Shown in pieces: positions 17,903-27,187 of a stretch of DNA of 64,000 nucleotides. The notes below the pieces were generated by a model. It did no database searches. It was not told where the DNA came from and worked only from the letters and a program-made list of their open reading frames with translations. This DNA comes from Niastella koreensis GR20-10. GTDB lineage: Bacteria > Bacteroidota > Bacteroidia > Chitinophagales > Chitinophagaceae. A program made the position numbers and the translations under genes. Within the stretch, counting starts at the first letter, position 1. Each line of letters begins with the position of its first letter. Location: NCBI RefSeq assembly GCF_000246855.1, contig NC_016609.1, forward strand, positions 7,948,744 through 8,012,743, in the 5' to 3' direction.

Positions 17903-19981
17903 ATGCGCATATTTCTTGTTCTGATCCTTGTTGTAGCAGGCTGTAACGTAGTTAATGCCCAATCAATTCAAAAAGCTGTTACCGATGCTTATGTGGTGAG
18001 CCGCATGGTGGAAAAGTTTCACATTCAACCCCGCCCGTTAGACGATGAGCGGTCGGCAGCCATCTTCAATGAGCTGATGCAGGAGTTGGATCAACAACGC
18101 ATATTCTTTTCGCAGGACGATGTAAAAAAGTTGTCTGCCTATCGCCTGCAACTCGATGACCAGATCAGGGATAAAAAATCAGACTTCCTCGAATTATTGG
18201 TTTCTACCTACAAACAGCGAATGCTGCAGGCAGATACCATGCTGGATAATATTTGTAAAACGCCTTTTAATTTCACCCTGAAAGAAAAGTATACGGTAGC
18301 GGAAGACACTACTTACCCCGCAGGCATCCCGGCTATGCATGTAAAAATGTATAAGCTGCTTAAGATGACGGTGCTGGCAGGTATACTGGAATACAACGAA
18401 CTCGCCTTTCCAACAAAACAGCCAACAAAAAGACTGGTAGACAGCCTGGAACCTTCCCTGAGGAAAAAGGCGAATGTGACCATTAAGCGGTCGGTAAAAA
18501 GGATCCTGCAAAGTCCGCTGGGAATTGAATTCATGATCGGCAATATGTATTGCCAGGCGCTGGCGGTGACCTATGACCCACATACCGCATATTTTTCAGC
18601 CGATGCCAAGGAGAATTTTGAAAGCCAGCTTGGCAAGAAGCCCCTCGAATATGGATTGACTTTTAGCAAAGACGAAGACGGACATGCGCAGATCGATTAC
18701 CTGAAACCAGGTAGCTCAGCTTATCAAAGCGGCCGTTTAAATAAAGGGGACAAGGTACAATCCATACAATGGGAAAATAAACAACCTATCGATGTGGCTG
18801 ATGCAGAGGTAGAAGAAATTGAAAGAACCTTGGCTGCCTCCGGTGGCAATACGGTTAACATTACCGTGAAAAAAGCAGACGGTACTACCAGGCAGGTAGC
18901 CTTACATAAAGAACGTTTAGAAGAGCAGGAAGATAAAGAGGAGGATAAAGTAAAAAGTTATATCCTGCAGGGTGACCGCAAAGTAGGTTACATTTCATTG
19001 CCCGCCTTTTACTCAGACTGGGAAGGGACACTGGGTATAAACGGTTGCGCCAATGACGTAGCCAAAGAGATCATCAAATTAAAGAAAGAAAACATTGAAG
19101 GCCTGATGATAGACCTGCGCTATAACGGCGGCGGATCGTTGCAGGAAGCAGTTGAACTGTCGGGGATATTTATAGATGCCGGTCCGGTAGCACAGCTGAA
19201 ATATAAATCGGAGCCCAAACCCGAAACATTAAAAGATGCCGTGCGTGGTACCATCTATGATGGTCCCTTATTGTTGTTAGTAAATGGCTTCAGCGCATCC
19301 GCCTCGGAAATGGTGGCGGCCGTTATGCAGGATTACCACCGTGCTCTGATAGTTGGCTCACCAACTTATGGAAAAGCTACCGCCCAGATTGTTTTGCCAA
19401 TGGACACTACCATTAACCTGGAAAACTTCAACGGGAAAACAGCTGCTTCCAGTTATATAAAACTTACCACTTCCAGGCTGTTTAGGGTAAACGGCACTAC
19501 TGCACAGGCGCATGGAGTACAACCAGATATCGTTCTGCCCGATTTAACCGACGCCGTTCCTGAACGGGAGGTGAATGAAAAATATGCATTGCCACCAACG
19601 ACTATAGACGCAAACAAATATTATAAGCCACTGGCACCGTTACCAGTGGCGGCTGCAGATGCAGTAGCGAAGAAAGAAGTAGCAGCTTCGCCTTACTTCA
19701 GTTATGTACAACGATACCTAGAATACACAAAAACCGCCAACGCAAAACATGATATTTCGTTGTTCATAGATGAAGCCTGGCAGCGGAAGAAAGCAAAAGA
19801 ACAACAACTGGAGGCGCTCAAAGAACCCAAAGATGACAAAGCCATTTATAAAGTAGTAAAGCCTGCCGTACAAAAGCAGCGCGCGCATGATGGGGAGTTA
19901 GATGATGAGTGGAAAGAGAACCTGTTAGCCGATGCCTATGTAAAGATCGCTTACCAGGTACTCGGAACTATGAAACAGTAA
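17903..19981 (+). CDS. Carboxy-terminal (tail-specific) S41 protease
   Basis: 692-residue periplasmic protease of the Tsp/Prc type. Signal peptide at 1-20 (cleavage after VNA; a Cys at 14 could alternatively be a lipobox). An N-terminal helical domain (about 25-230) is followed by a PDZ domain (about 235-330, with GLTFSKDEDGHAQI), then the S41 core: RYNGGGSL, catalytic Ser in NGFSASASEM (about 465) and Lys in PTYGKATAQ (about 490). The C-terminal Lys/Glu-rich region matches the C-terminal domain of Prc. Family members degrade misfolded or tagged envelope proteins and trim penicillin-binding proteins. The next gene starts 35 bases downstream and may be co-transcribed. Confidence 0.94.
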   Translation: MRIFLVLILVVAGCNVVNAQSIQKAVTDAYVVSRMVEKFHIQPRPLDDERSAAIFNELMQELDQQRIFFSQDDVKKLSAYRLQLDDQIRDKKSDFLELLVSTYKQRMLQADTMLDNICKTPFNFTLKEKYTVAEDTTYPAGIPAMHVKMYKLLKMTVLAGILEYNELAFPTKQPTKRLVDSLEPSLRKKANVTIKRSVKRILQSPLGIEFMIGNMYCQALAVTYDPHTAYFSADAKENFESQLGKKPLEYGLTFSKDEDGHAQIDYLKPGSSAYQSGRLNKGDKVQSIQWENKQPIDVADAEVEEIERTLAASGGNTVNITVKKADGTTRQVALHKERLEEQEDKEEDKVKSYILQGDRKVGYISLPAFYSDWEGTLGINGCANDVAKEIIKLKKENIEGLMIDLRYNGGGSLQEAVELSGIFIDAGPVAQLKYKSEPKPETLKDAVRGTIYDGPLLLLVNGFSASASEMVAAVMQDYHRALIVGSPTYGKATAQIVLPMDTTINLENFNGKTAASSYIKLTTSRLFRVNGTTAQAHGVQPDIVLPDLTDAVPEREVNEKYALPPTTIDANKYYKPLAPLPVAAADAVAKKEVAASPYFSYVQRYLEYTKTANAKHDISLFIDEAWQRKKAKEQQLEALKEPKDDKAIYKVVKPAVQKQRAHDGELDDEWKENLLADAYVKIAYQVLGTMKQ

Positions 19982-20016
19982 CCAAAAACCCTTTTATACC
20001 AGCCAAACAATCAGCT

Positions 20017-21069
20017 ATGAAAAAAATTGTACGCAACCTGCTCCTATTACTCATGGTATGTATGAGTATTACCTTATCATCGCAAGGCCAGGCAATTGAA
20101 AACCCCGGTGAATACATGACCGCTATCAGTAAAGCCCGTGGTGATATGGATGTAAAGTATATGCAATACCTCAGCGCAGCAGCCCATGGCCGTAAAGCCC
20201 GTAAAGTGGAGAAGTTACGTGCTGAAGTAATTGAGACCATCAATCAATGCAAATACAAAACAACCGACCTGCCGAAATACAAAGGCGACAACTCGCTTCG
20301 CCAAGGATCTATCGACTACATCACCTTGTGCTACCGCGTTTTTAACGAAGACTATAAAAAGATCGTCGATATGGAAGAAGTGGCAGAGCAATCATTTGAT
20401 GCGATGTCGGCCTACCTGTTGTTGCAGGATAAAGTTTCGGAAAAGTTGAATGAAGGATCAAACCAGTTGCACAAAACTGCTATGGACTTTGCCGCTAAAT
20501 ATAATGTGCGAATAGATAGTACCCAGAATGCATTAAGCAACAAACTGGACCTTGCCGGTAAACTGAACAATTACACCAATTCGGTTTTTCTCATCTTCTT
20601 TAAATGTAACTGGCAGGATATGGAAATGGTGACTGCCATGAATAATAAAAAGGTGAATGATGTAGAGCAATCGCGTAATTCATTGTTGCGCTTTGCCACT
20701 GATGGGTTAAAAGGCCTTGATACGTTGAAAAGCTTTAATGGCGATCCATCACTGGCTAATGCCTGCCGCGATGTGCTGAAGTATTATAAGAAAATGGCGG
20801 AGGCTGATGTGCCGAAGCTTACTGACTTTTATTTGAAGGAAGAGAACTTCACAAAAACAAAGAAGTCGTTTGAGGCCAAGCCAACCAGCAGCCGTACTAA
20901 AGAAGATGTGGATGGTTTTAATAAAACGGTGAATGAGTACAACGAGGCTGTGAACAACTTCAACAAAACAAACAACACGATGAACAAAGAGCGCACCCAA
21001 ACCATGAACACCTGGGAAGCGGTGCAAAAGAAGTTTGCAGATGCGAATATGCCTTATTATAAGGGGTAA
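20017..21069 (+). CDS. Secreted alpha-helical protein, possibly LIC11966 family
   Basis: 350-residue protein with a signal peptide (MKKIVRNLLLLLMV..., cleavage near residue 28). The mature part is rich in Lys, Asn and Glu, almost entirely helical in appearance, and has no catalytic motif I recognise. The segment GEYMTAISKARGDMDVKYMQ resembles a group annotated as LIC11966 family surface protein, though I recall this only moderately well. The Met at 20017 was chosen because it starts the signal peptide; the open frame extends upstream into the protease gene. Probably an envelope protein in an operon with the tail-specific protease. A terminator follows at 21091. Confidence 0.75.
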   Translation: MKKIVRNLLLLLMVCMSITLSSQGQAIENPGEYMTAISKARGDMDVKYMQYLSAAAHGRKARKVEKLRAEVIETINQCKYKTTDLPKYKGDNSLRQGSIDYITLCYRVFNEDYKKIVDMEEVAEQSFDAMSAYLLLQDKVSEKLNEGSNQLHKTAMDFAAKYNVRIDSTQNALSNKLDLAGKLNNYTNSVFLIFFKCNWQDMEMVTAMNNKKVNDVEQSRNSLLRFATDGLKGLDTLKSFNGDPSLANACRDVLKYYKKMAEADVPKLTDFYLKEENFTKTKKSFEAKPTSSRTKEDVDGFNKTVNEYNEAVNNFNKTNNTMNKERTQTMNTWEAVQKKFADANMPYYKG

Positions 21070-21090
21070 GTTGTAGCATTTAAGTGATAG

Positions 21091-21122
21091 GCCTGTAAGG
21101 AGAAACCTTACGGGCTTTTTTG
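21091..21122 (+). terminator. Intrinsic terminator after the protease operon
   Basis: Stem GCCTGTAAGG (21091-21100) pairs with CCTTACGGGC (21106-21115) with one G-U pair, loop AGAAA, followed by a run of seven T. It may serve only the plus strand; the convergent acylase gene ends at 21134. Confidence 0.88.
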
Positions 21123-21133
21123 TTTCTCAAACC

Positions 21134-23314
21134 TCACTCCCCCGGCCGATACGTCCTTTCTGCATGTTGCAACACTTCTTCCTTATAAAACAACACATCC
21201 TTAAATATCCCCTTCGTATACATCTTCGCCTGGTCGCCGAAGTGTTTGGAATTGGGATCGCCGCTTTCACCACCAGCGAGTAATGATTTTGCTTTTACCC
21301 GCTTGCCAAATTCTACGGCGCAAATAAAGCTGTTGCCATTGTAGCCATACCTTTTTAAGGAGCCATTTACATATTTGCTTACAAACGAAGGCAAACATCC
21401 CCAGGTGCTGGCTGCCATACCTACAGGCAAACTCGGTTTGTTATCATCATAGGTTTCCTCCAGATTGCCGGTGAGACGTTGATAGCGGTTAATAGTGCCC
21501 CAACGGGTAAACCAGCTGCCATATTTTTTTTTCAGGTCACTCATGGAAGTAAGCAATGTACCCACCAGTTCATTGGCTGTGGCGGTATTAGCATAGATGT
21601 GTACCCGTGAAACCAGGTCAACGCCCTTGCCATTTACCTGTACTTTGGCCATTATCGGCATTAAATTTTGTATCCATTCAATGGCCAGGGTAGTAGCTTC
21701 TGATGAATCGTTTGCCTTCTGGTCCCAATGCGCTAAAGTAGCGACTGCTTCTGCAAGGCTGCCATTATAGGGATTATTTTTACGGTACTCATTATCGTAT
21801 GCTTTTACCATTGCAGGGATCAACTCTTCAAATGCTGAGAGCGTAGTATTATACCCATTTGCGATTATGGAATCGATGGTAAATTTTTGCGCCTTCGCCA
21901 GTAAGCGTGCCGCAGTAATACCACGGAAGTTTTCCGGTTCAGTTGACATGTACGCCGGATAATTCGCTTTCTTCGGACTACTTATACCTGAAGCTGTAAA
22001 TGGCGTGGAGTTACAATTCTGAATAAATCCACTGGCTGGGTTATACAAATGAATAGTTTCATTCAATATATGCAGACCCTTCCAATCGGTGGCCTTTGTA
22101 CTGCCATCAACCGGTTGGTTCCAATCATAAGCAGTATCGCGGCGTGGAATAAAATTACCATGCCAGTAGGCAATGTTACCCTTGTCATCTGCAAACACCG
22201 TGTTATTAGAGGCGTTTGACAACAGCTCCATATTCTTTTTGAACGCTTCAAACCCGTTGGCTTTAGTACGCTGCCACGATTGTATCAATGAACTCATAGA
22301 ACGGTTATTGGCTTTTACACTAAGCCATTTGCCATTCCGGCTGCCCATAACGGGACCATGTTGGGTATACCAGGTGTTAACGGTAGTTGTTTTTATTTGA
22401 TCGCCATCTTTGTAACTCAGCGTAACGGCACGTTGTTTTACCGGTAACTGCGTTTTCTCATATTGATAATAAAATTGCCTGCCCTGTTTGCTGATCGTTT
22501 CTGCATACAGATCAGAAACATCTGAATAACCGGAAGTATGCATCCAGCCACAATGCTCGTTGAATCCCTGGTAAACAAAAAGCTGTCCCCACGTTACAGC
22601 GCCATACGCATTCAGGCCTTCTTCACTGATCACATGTACTTCGGGTCTGAAATAAAACGTTACATGCGGATTGATATACAGAATGGCATTGCCCGATGCC
22701 GTACGGGACGGCGCCACCGCAAATCCATTGGAACCGGTGGCTACTTCATCTTCTTCAGTTTTTTTAACCTGAACCGTAGAAGTGGGATCGTTGGTGTAAA
22801 ACTTTTTTAATTCGTCAACGGTTAAGCCGCCACTTTGAATGGCTGCAATACTGCCGTCTGTCCACATCAACTGAAACCAGGGTTCAAAACGCGTGAGTAA
22901 TGCTGGTTTTACTGCCGGGTGTTTGTACAGGTAATAATTGACGCCCGCTGCAAATGCGTTCAATAGTTTTTTTAACCAGGCCGGACTGTTATTATAGTCG
23001 CTTTTGGCGCCGGCTGAATCGATCAGTAGTCGGGTGTACAGATCGGTATACAGGTTTTTTTCGCCATATACTTCTGCACTTCTGCCTAAAATATCGATGT
23101 AGTTGGCTTCTACTCTTTTAAAATCATCTTCGCACTGGGCATACAGTAACCCAAATACGCAATCGGCATCGGTTTTTCCATAAACATGAGGGATACCCCA
23201 ATTATCACGGATGATGGTTACCTGTTTTGCCTGTTGCTCCCACTGGTTTATTTCTTCTTTGGTTTGAGCTACCAATGACACGGGCAATAACAGGAGTAGA
23301 ATGAATTTCTTCAT
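21134..23314 (-). CDS. Penicillin acylase family Ntn-hydrolase
   Basis: 726-residue exported amidase precursor. Signal peptide 1-16. The alpha-chain region comes first; the predicted autocatalytic cleavage and nucleophile Ser195 lie in ATGSNGFAV, the hallmark Gly-Ser-Asn of the penicillin amidase (S45) family. The beta chain contains ILYINPHV and YGAVTWGQLFVYQGFNEH. Family members hydrolyse the amide of penicillins, N-acyl-homoserine lactones, cyclic lipopeptides or other N-acyl compounds; substrate cannot be told from sequence alone. It is the second gene of a two-gene operon, starting 9 bases after the D-aminoacylase gene, so both may attack N-acylated amino compounds. Confidence 0.93.
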   Translation of the reverse strand: MKKFILLLLLPVSLVAQTKEEINQWEQQAKQVTIIRDNWGIPHVYGKTDADCVFGLLYAQCEDDFKRVEANYIDILGRSAEVYGEKNLYTDLYTRLLIDSAGAKSDYNNSPAWLKKLLNAFAAGVNYYLYKHPAVKPALLTRFEPWFQLMWTDGSIAAIQSGGLTVDELKKFYTNDPTSTVQVKKTEEDEVATGSNGFAVAPSRTASGNAILYINPHVTFYFRPEVHVISEEGLNAYGAVTWGQLFVYQGFNEHCGWMHTSGYSDVSDLYAETISKQGRQFYYQYEKTQLPVKQRAVTLSYKDGDQIKTTTVNTWYTQHGPVMGSRNGKWLSVKANNRSMSSLIQSWQRTKANGFEAFKKNMELLSNASNNTVFADDKGNIAYWHGNFIPRRDTAYDWNQPVDGSTKATDWKGLHILNETIHLYNPASGFIQNCNSTPFTASGISSPKKANYPAYMSTEPENFRGITAARLLAKAQKFTIDSIIANGYNTTLSAFEELIPAMVKAYDNEYRKNNPYNGSLAEAVATLAHWDQKANDSSEATTLAIEWIQNLMPIMAKVQVNGKGVDLVSRVHIYANTATANELVGTLLTSMSDLKKKYGSWFTRWGTINRYQRLTGNLEETYDDNKPSLPVGMAASTWGCLPSFVSKYVNGSLKRYGYNGNSFICAVEFGKRVKAKSLLAGGESGDPNSKHFGDQAKMYTKGIFKDVLFYKEEVLQHAERTYRPGE

Positions 23315-23323
23315 TGAATAAAG

Positions 23324-24901
23324 TTAGAATTTTTTCGAGGGGCCGTATAAAGGAATGCCACTACGCGCGCCTGTATGTTTACTGTTGTCAACAACCAATT
23401 GACCATTTACCAACACATAATAAAAACCGGTTGAGTATTGATGTGGTTGTTCAAAGGTGGCATGATCGCTCACGGTTTTATCGTCAAAAACCACAATATC
23501 AGCGGCCATACCTTCTTTTAATAACCCACGGTCTTTTAGTTGGAACTTTTGCGCTGCCAGCGAGGTCATGCGGCGGATGGCTTCTTCGAGGGAGATCACT
23601 TTTTCATCGCGTACATATTTACCCAACACCCGGGCATTGGTGCCATAGCCACGGGGATGCGGCATGCCTTTGCCTGGTACCGGAACGCCGGCATCGGCGC
23701 CACTCATGCAAAAAGGATACTTCATGATGTATTTCACATCGTCTTCATTCATGCTGTGGTACACCATTTGTGCGCCGCCTTTTTCTACCATGTCCATTAT
23801 GGTTTCTGCCTCTTCGGTAGCTTTTGATCTGCGGCCCATCAGCTTGTTAATATCGGTAATGCTTTTGCCATTGTAGGTGCTATCGGCCGAATAACTGGCC
23901 ACCACACAGTAACTGTAGTTTTTGAATTTGTACTTCTGTAATTGCTGCAGCATTTCTTTCTTGATCTGTGCGCGTAATACGGGATCGTGCAGCCGTATTT
24001 TTAAGGAGTCGTTACCACCGGCAAAAGCCCAGTCGGGCAGGCGTACACCAAGGTTGGTACTGCTGGCCGTATAGGGATATTGGTCAATAGTTACATCCCA
24101 GCCTTCCTGCCGGGCCTGTTGCACCAGTCCCAGCGTAATGTTGCTGGTGCCCCAATTACCTTTTCCTCCGATCTTAAAGTGCGAGATCTCTACGGGAATA
24201 TTGGCAGCTTTGCCGATGTTAATAGCTTCATTAATGGCCTCCACGCATTTGTTTTCTTCATTCCGGATATGTGAGGCATAAACGCCGTTGTACCTCGATG
24301 CCATCGTTGCCAGTCCAACCACTTCTTCAGTATTGGCAAATGTGCCGGGAATATAAATAAGCCCGGTGCTGAGGCCAACAGCCCCATCTTTCATGGCTTC
24401 TTCCACCAGCGATTCCATTTGCTGTTGCTCTGCCGTTGTTGGCAGGCGGTTATCGTGGTGCATAACCTGGTCGCGAATGGTATTGTGACCTACCAATGAA
24501 GCAATGTTAATGGAAGGATGCAGGCTATCGATGCGATTAAAAAAGTTTTTCAGATTGGATGCAGAACCTCCACAGTTGCCGGTTATAACTGTGGTAACAC
24601 CATCGTAAATATAGTTATCGGCTGTAGGCCATTGAAAAATGGCGCCCTCCACATGCGCATGCACATCAATAAAACCGGGCGCGACGATCATTTTATTGGC
24701 GTCGATGGTTTTAGGGGCCGTATAATCAGTCAGTTTTCCTACGGCAATTATTTTCCCGGCTTTTACTGCTACATCGCCATAAAACCAGGAGTTGCCGGTA
24801 CCATCGATGATACGGCCATTCTTAATCAACACATCGCAGGCGTTTTGACCAAGGCAGGTTATACCTGCCAATAACAGGCAGGCCATCAATAATTTTCTCA
24901 T
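23324..24901 (-). CDS. N-acyl-D-amino-acid deacylase (D-aminoacylase) family amidohydrolase
   Basis: 525-residue exported metal-dependent amidohydrolase. Signal peptide MRKLLMACLLLAGITCLG with a possible lipobox Cys at 16. Metal-binding DVHAH at about 80-83 (APGFIDVHAHVEG), a further segment EISHFKIGGKGNWG, and SGADAGVPVPG with the late Asp. The C-terminal composite beta domain ends in VNGQLVVDNSKHTGA. Enzymes of this family release the acyl group from N-acyl-D-amino acids or D-Glu/D-Asp derivatives. I chose the ATG at 24901 because it starts the signal peptide. The penicillin acylase gene follows 9 bases later. Confidence 0.92.
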   Translation of the reverse strand: MRKLLMACLLLAGITCLGQNACDVLIKNGRIIDGTGNSWFYGDVAVKAGKIIAVGKLTDYTAPKTIDANKMIVAPGFIDVHAHVEGAIFQWPTADNYIYDGVTTVITGNCGGSASNLKNFFNRIDSLHPSINIASLVGHNTIRDQVMHHDNRLPTTAEQQQMESLVEEAMKDGAVGLSTGLIYIPGTFANTEEVVGLATMASRYNGVYASHIRNEENKCVEAINEAINIGKAANIPVEISHFKIGGKGNWGTSNITLGLVQQARQEGWDVTIDQYPYTASSTNLGVRLPDWAFAGGNDSLKIRLHDPVLRAQIKKEMLQQLQKYKFKNYSYCVVASYSADSTYNGKSITDINKLMGRRSKATEEAETIMDMVEKGGAQMVYHSMNEDDVKYIMKYPFCMSGADAGVPVPGKGMPHPRGYGTNARVLGKYVRDEKVISLEEAIRRMTSLAAQKFQLKDRGLLKEGMAADIVVFDDKTVSDHATFEQPHQYSTGFYYVLVNGQLVVDNSKHTGARSGIPLYGPSKKF

Positions 24902-25038
24902 AGTGTTTGAAATTACTAAACCCTTTTTACATTTTGGGCTGCGTTTTTGTGCTGGCAACCGGGAAATGTTGCTGTATTTCTACAGCAACGTGACAGGCTG
25001 GAATGATTATTTCAGCAGTCATATAAAAGGATATTCTT

Positions 25039-25299
25039 ATGAAAAAGACTAATATTTTCTACCAGTTGCTGATAGGTGTGGCGATCTGTGGTTGCCTGTC
25101 TTGCGGGAATGGTAGTGAAAATAAAGGGGCAGCCGGAGGTGATTCAACCGTCAATACGAATGATTCAATGAATGCGGTAGATCATGTAGATCCTGCCAAC
25201 GCTTATCCGCAGCCGCCGGTTACAGGCAGCAACCAGGACAGCAGCCGTACAAAAGATTCAAGTAAGGTGAAAGATACGCAAAATAGACCGGGATATTAA
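25039..25299 (+). CDS. Small putative lipoprotein
   Basis: 86 residues with a lipoprotein signal (MKKTNIFYQLLIGVAICG followed by CLSC; Cys near residue 22). The mature part is Ser/Asp/Lys-rich, contains PANAYPQPPVTG and has no fold I recognise. Disordered acidic-basic tails of this kind are common in small Bacteroidota lipoproteins. It lies between the divergent acylase operon and a short-period repeat array. Confidence 0.7.
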   Translation: MKKTNIFYQLLIGVAICGCLSCGNGSENKGAAGGDSTVNTNDSMNAVDHVDPANAYPQPPVTGSNQDSSRTKDSSKVKDTQNRPGY

Positions 25300-25303
25300 G
25301 CAG

Positions 25304-25345
25304 AATGTGCTAATTGGTTAATGTGCTAATTGGCTAATGTGCTGG
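25304..25345 (+). repeat. Octamer-period array (AATGTGCT / AATTGGYT alternating)
   Basis: Five consecutive 8-base units alternate AATGTGCT and AATTGG(T/C)T, giving a 16-base super-period (25304-25319, 25320-25335, then a last partial copy). It starts just after the lipoprotein stop. The alternating design is the same as that of the GTTGACA/GTTAACA arrays elsewhere in the window although the sequence differs. Confidence 0.85.
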
Positions 25346-25386
25346 AAAAATAATGATTCATAATGGTTGGTTTTGGATCAGTACAT

Positions 25387-25427
25387 AAAAAAAGAAGGAG
25401 CTGTTTTAAACGCCCCTTCTTTTTTAT
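25387..25427. terminator. Bidirectional terminator between lipoprotein and csbD genes
   Basis: Stem AGAAGGAGC pairs with GCCCCTTCT with one mismatch, flanked by a run of A on the left and T on the right, so it can act on both convergent genes. Confidence 0.75.
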
Positions 25428-25442
25428 TTGTTGAAATAAGTG

Positions 25443-25631
25443 TTAGCCTAATGATTTAAGCCATTTTACCAGGTCATCGCGGGTTTTACCCGTTTTTTCC
25501 TGCATCCGGCCCATCCATTCTTCATCTTTTCCCTCTTCGTATTTAATCTCATCGTCTGTTAAGTTGCCATAGGCTTGCTTTATCTTTCCTTTCCACTTAT
25601 TCCAGTTGCCTTTAATTTCTAACTTATCCAT
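25443..25631 (-). CDS. CsbD family stress protein
   Basis: 62-residue hydrophilic protein with the CsbD signature [20 protein letters not shown] and a C-terminal [12 protein letters not shown] repeat-like half. CsbD-like proteins are small, abundant under general stress, and have no known biochemical activity. The Met at 25631 matches the conserved family start; a longer version beginning at 25652 would add seven unrelated residues. Divergent from the HAD phosphatase gene. Confidence 0.9.
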   Translation of the reverse strand: MDKLEIKGNWNKWKGKIKQAYGNLTDDEIKYEEGKDEEWMGRMQEKTGKTRDDLVKWLKSLG

Positions 25632-25677
25632 ATTGTAACTGTTTGGATACATCAGTTAAAAACATGTGCCAGCATTT

Positions 25678-25705
25678 GTTTGATTGGTGCTTGTGCTTAT
25701 TTTTG
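25678..25705 (+). promoter_or_regulatory. Promoter of the HAD phosphatase gene
   Basis: -7 box TATTTTTG at 25698-25705, with a TTG near 25678-25680 at about the expected -33 distance. Transcription should start near 25711, which rules out any translational start before that point. Confidence 0.55.
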
Positions 25706-25723
25706 CCACAAAAAGGGGACAGA

Positions 25724-26515
25724 TTGAAACAGACAATAAAGGCTATTTTTTTAGATATTGATGGAACCCTGATAACTACCCAAAAAGCAGTTTCCAAAAA
25801 TGTAACAACTGAAATACAACGAGTTCAAAGTGTTTACAAGACGCCCATGTACTATATTTCGGCCCGGATGCCCAAAGGGATCAATACAGTGGGCAGCCAG
25901 CTGAAGCTGAATGAATTGATAATCGCCTATACCGGGGCGATTATTATGGATGGTAAAAATATAATCCGGGAATCGCACATTACTTCAGACATCAGTGCGA
26001 GAATTATAAAGGAAGTAACTGACGCGAACATCGAATATGTAGGACTTTACTCTTACGACAGCTGGTACGTGAATGGTGATAATTACTGGACGCAGCGGGA
26101 GATCCTGGGTACAAAGGTGGAACCGGATGGGATGGATATTAAAGGTTTTACGCCTGGAAATATTCATAAGATCATGTTGCGCGATACGCCGGAAAAGATT
26201 AGTGTGATCGATGAGCAATTAAGAGCGCATGGGCAGGTGAATGTTTTCAAAACCAGGGATACCACGCTGGAGATCTTTGATACCTCCTGTTCAAAAGCAG
26301 TATCGGTAAAATTTATGTCGGAGCATTTTAATATTCCATTGGAGAGCATGATGGCAATTGGCGATAGCGAAGGGGATAAAGAAATGATCCAAACAGTGGG
26401 TTATGGAATTGCCATGGGAAATGCAGAAGAATCGATAAAAGAGATTGCTTTTGATGTTACCACCTCCAATGATGAAGATGGTGTAGCCCAGGCACTGAAA
26501 AAATATTTTCCATAA
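25724..26515 (+). CDS. HAD-superfamily phosphatase, Cof/IIB type
   Basis: 263-residue Cof-type phosphatase. Motif I is FLDIDGTL (Asp nucleophile and acid), motif II Ser in YYISAR, motif III the Lys in CSKAVSV, motif IV GDSEGDKEM; the C2B cap sits between. Such enzymes dephosphorylate sugar phosphates, FMN or similar small phosphometabolites. Start choice: the open frame reaches 25643, but the promoter's -7 box ends at 25705, so the TTG at 25724 is the best start and gives the usual family length, with the core domain starting at once (TIKAIFLDIDG). Confidence 0.87.
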   Translation: MKQTIKAIFLDIDGTLITTQKAVSKNVTTEIQRVQSVYKTPMYYISARMPKGINTVGSQLKLNELIIAYTGAIIMDGKNIIRESHITSDISARIIKEVTDANIEYVGLYSYDSWYVNGDNYWTQREILGTKVEPDGMDIKGFTPGNIHKIMLRDTPEKISVIDEQLRAHGQVNVFKTRDTTLEIFDTSCSKAVSVKFMSEHFNIPLESMMAIGDSEGDKEMIQTVGYGIAMGNAEESIKEIAFDVTTSNDEDGVAQALKKYFP

Positions 26516-26522
26516 CGAAATT

Positions 26523-26584
26523 GACCTGCCAGGTAGGCCTCAACATGCTGAATTTACAAGCTGATGTGGCCTACCTGGCAGGTC
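26523..26584. repeat. Perfect 17-bp inverted repeat, GACCTGCCAGGTAGGCC arms
   Basis: Arms 26523-26539 and 26568-26584 are perfectly complementary, with a 28-base loop containing GCTGAATTTAC. There is no T-run, so it is not a standard terminator. It resembles 11983-12044 in arm core (GACCTG-CAGGT) and loop word (GCTGAAT). Confidence 0.85.
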
Positions 26585-26594
26585 GGATCGTTTA

Positions 26595-27140
26595 TCAATC
26601 AGTTGTAGCCCCTTTTTCGCCAATAAACCATTGTTCTTTGTTTTTGAACAATACATTAAAGGTGGTCAATGAACCGTAAATGCGGGTAATGTATTGTTGC
26701 AGGTTCACCTTGTCCTCATCGCTCAATGTTTTGTGGGCGTTGATCTGTTGCTCCAGTACGCGCAGGCGGTCGCGCAGCATCACTATTTTATGAAAGAACA
26801 CGTCAATAGGCAGTTCTTTTCCCTTCTGGGTTTTATCGGCCGGTTGTAGGATCATGAGGCCGTTTTTCCAGCGATCGCCCAGGGGAACAATCTCCTGGAA
26901 GCCACCCCACAGGCGTAAGATTTTCAACATCGATCTTTCTACCTCACTGTTCGTTTCTATTTCTTCAGTAACATTTTCCGGAAGGATCTCTTCCAGGTTA
27001 CTGTCGTTTTTGTCGATCTCTCTAATGCCGTGATGAATAAACGAGATCAGGTATGTTGCGTACCTGATACCTACAATTACACCGGGGCCTTGTTGCCGGT
27101 GTTGTAAACGGGTGCCGATGCCGAGGTTAAGTTGATCCAT
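26595..27140 (-). CDS. Conserved protein of unknown function, Tudor-like N-terminus
   Basis: 181-residue cytoplasmic protein. The first 45 residues (GTRLQHRQQGPGVIVGIRYATYLISF) look like a small beta-barrel of the Tudor/CarD-RID-like kind found in proteins that contact nucleic acid or RNA polymerase. A helical region follows, with WGGFQEIVPLGDRWKNGLMIL and a C-terminal coiled-coil-like stretch (about 105-160). I recognise the overall pattern as a protein conserved in Bacteroidota but know of no function. It is flanked by an inverted repeat and the serine hydrolase gene. Confidence 0.72.
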   Translation of the reverse strand: MDQLNLGIGTRLQHRQQGPGVIVGIRYATYLISFIHHGIREIDKNDSNLEEILPENVTEEIETNSEVERSMLKILRLWGGFQEIVPLGDRWKNGLMILQPADKTQKGKELPIDVFFHKIVMLRDRLRVLEQQINAHKTLSDEDKVNLQQYITRIYGSLTTFNVLFKNKEQWFIGEKGATTD

Positions 27141-27187
27141 ATTGCAATTTACAAATCGTGGTTGATAATTAATAAAGGCGTGACAAT

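Noticed and set aside
26523..26584. Intrinsic terminator
   Set aside because: Strong stem but long loop and no T-run on either side; better explained as an intergenic inverted repeat.
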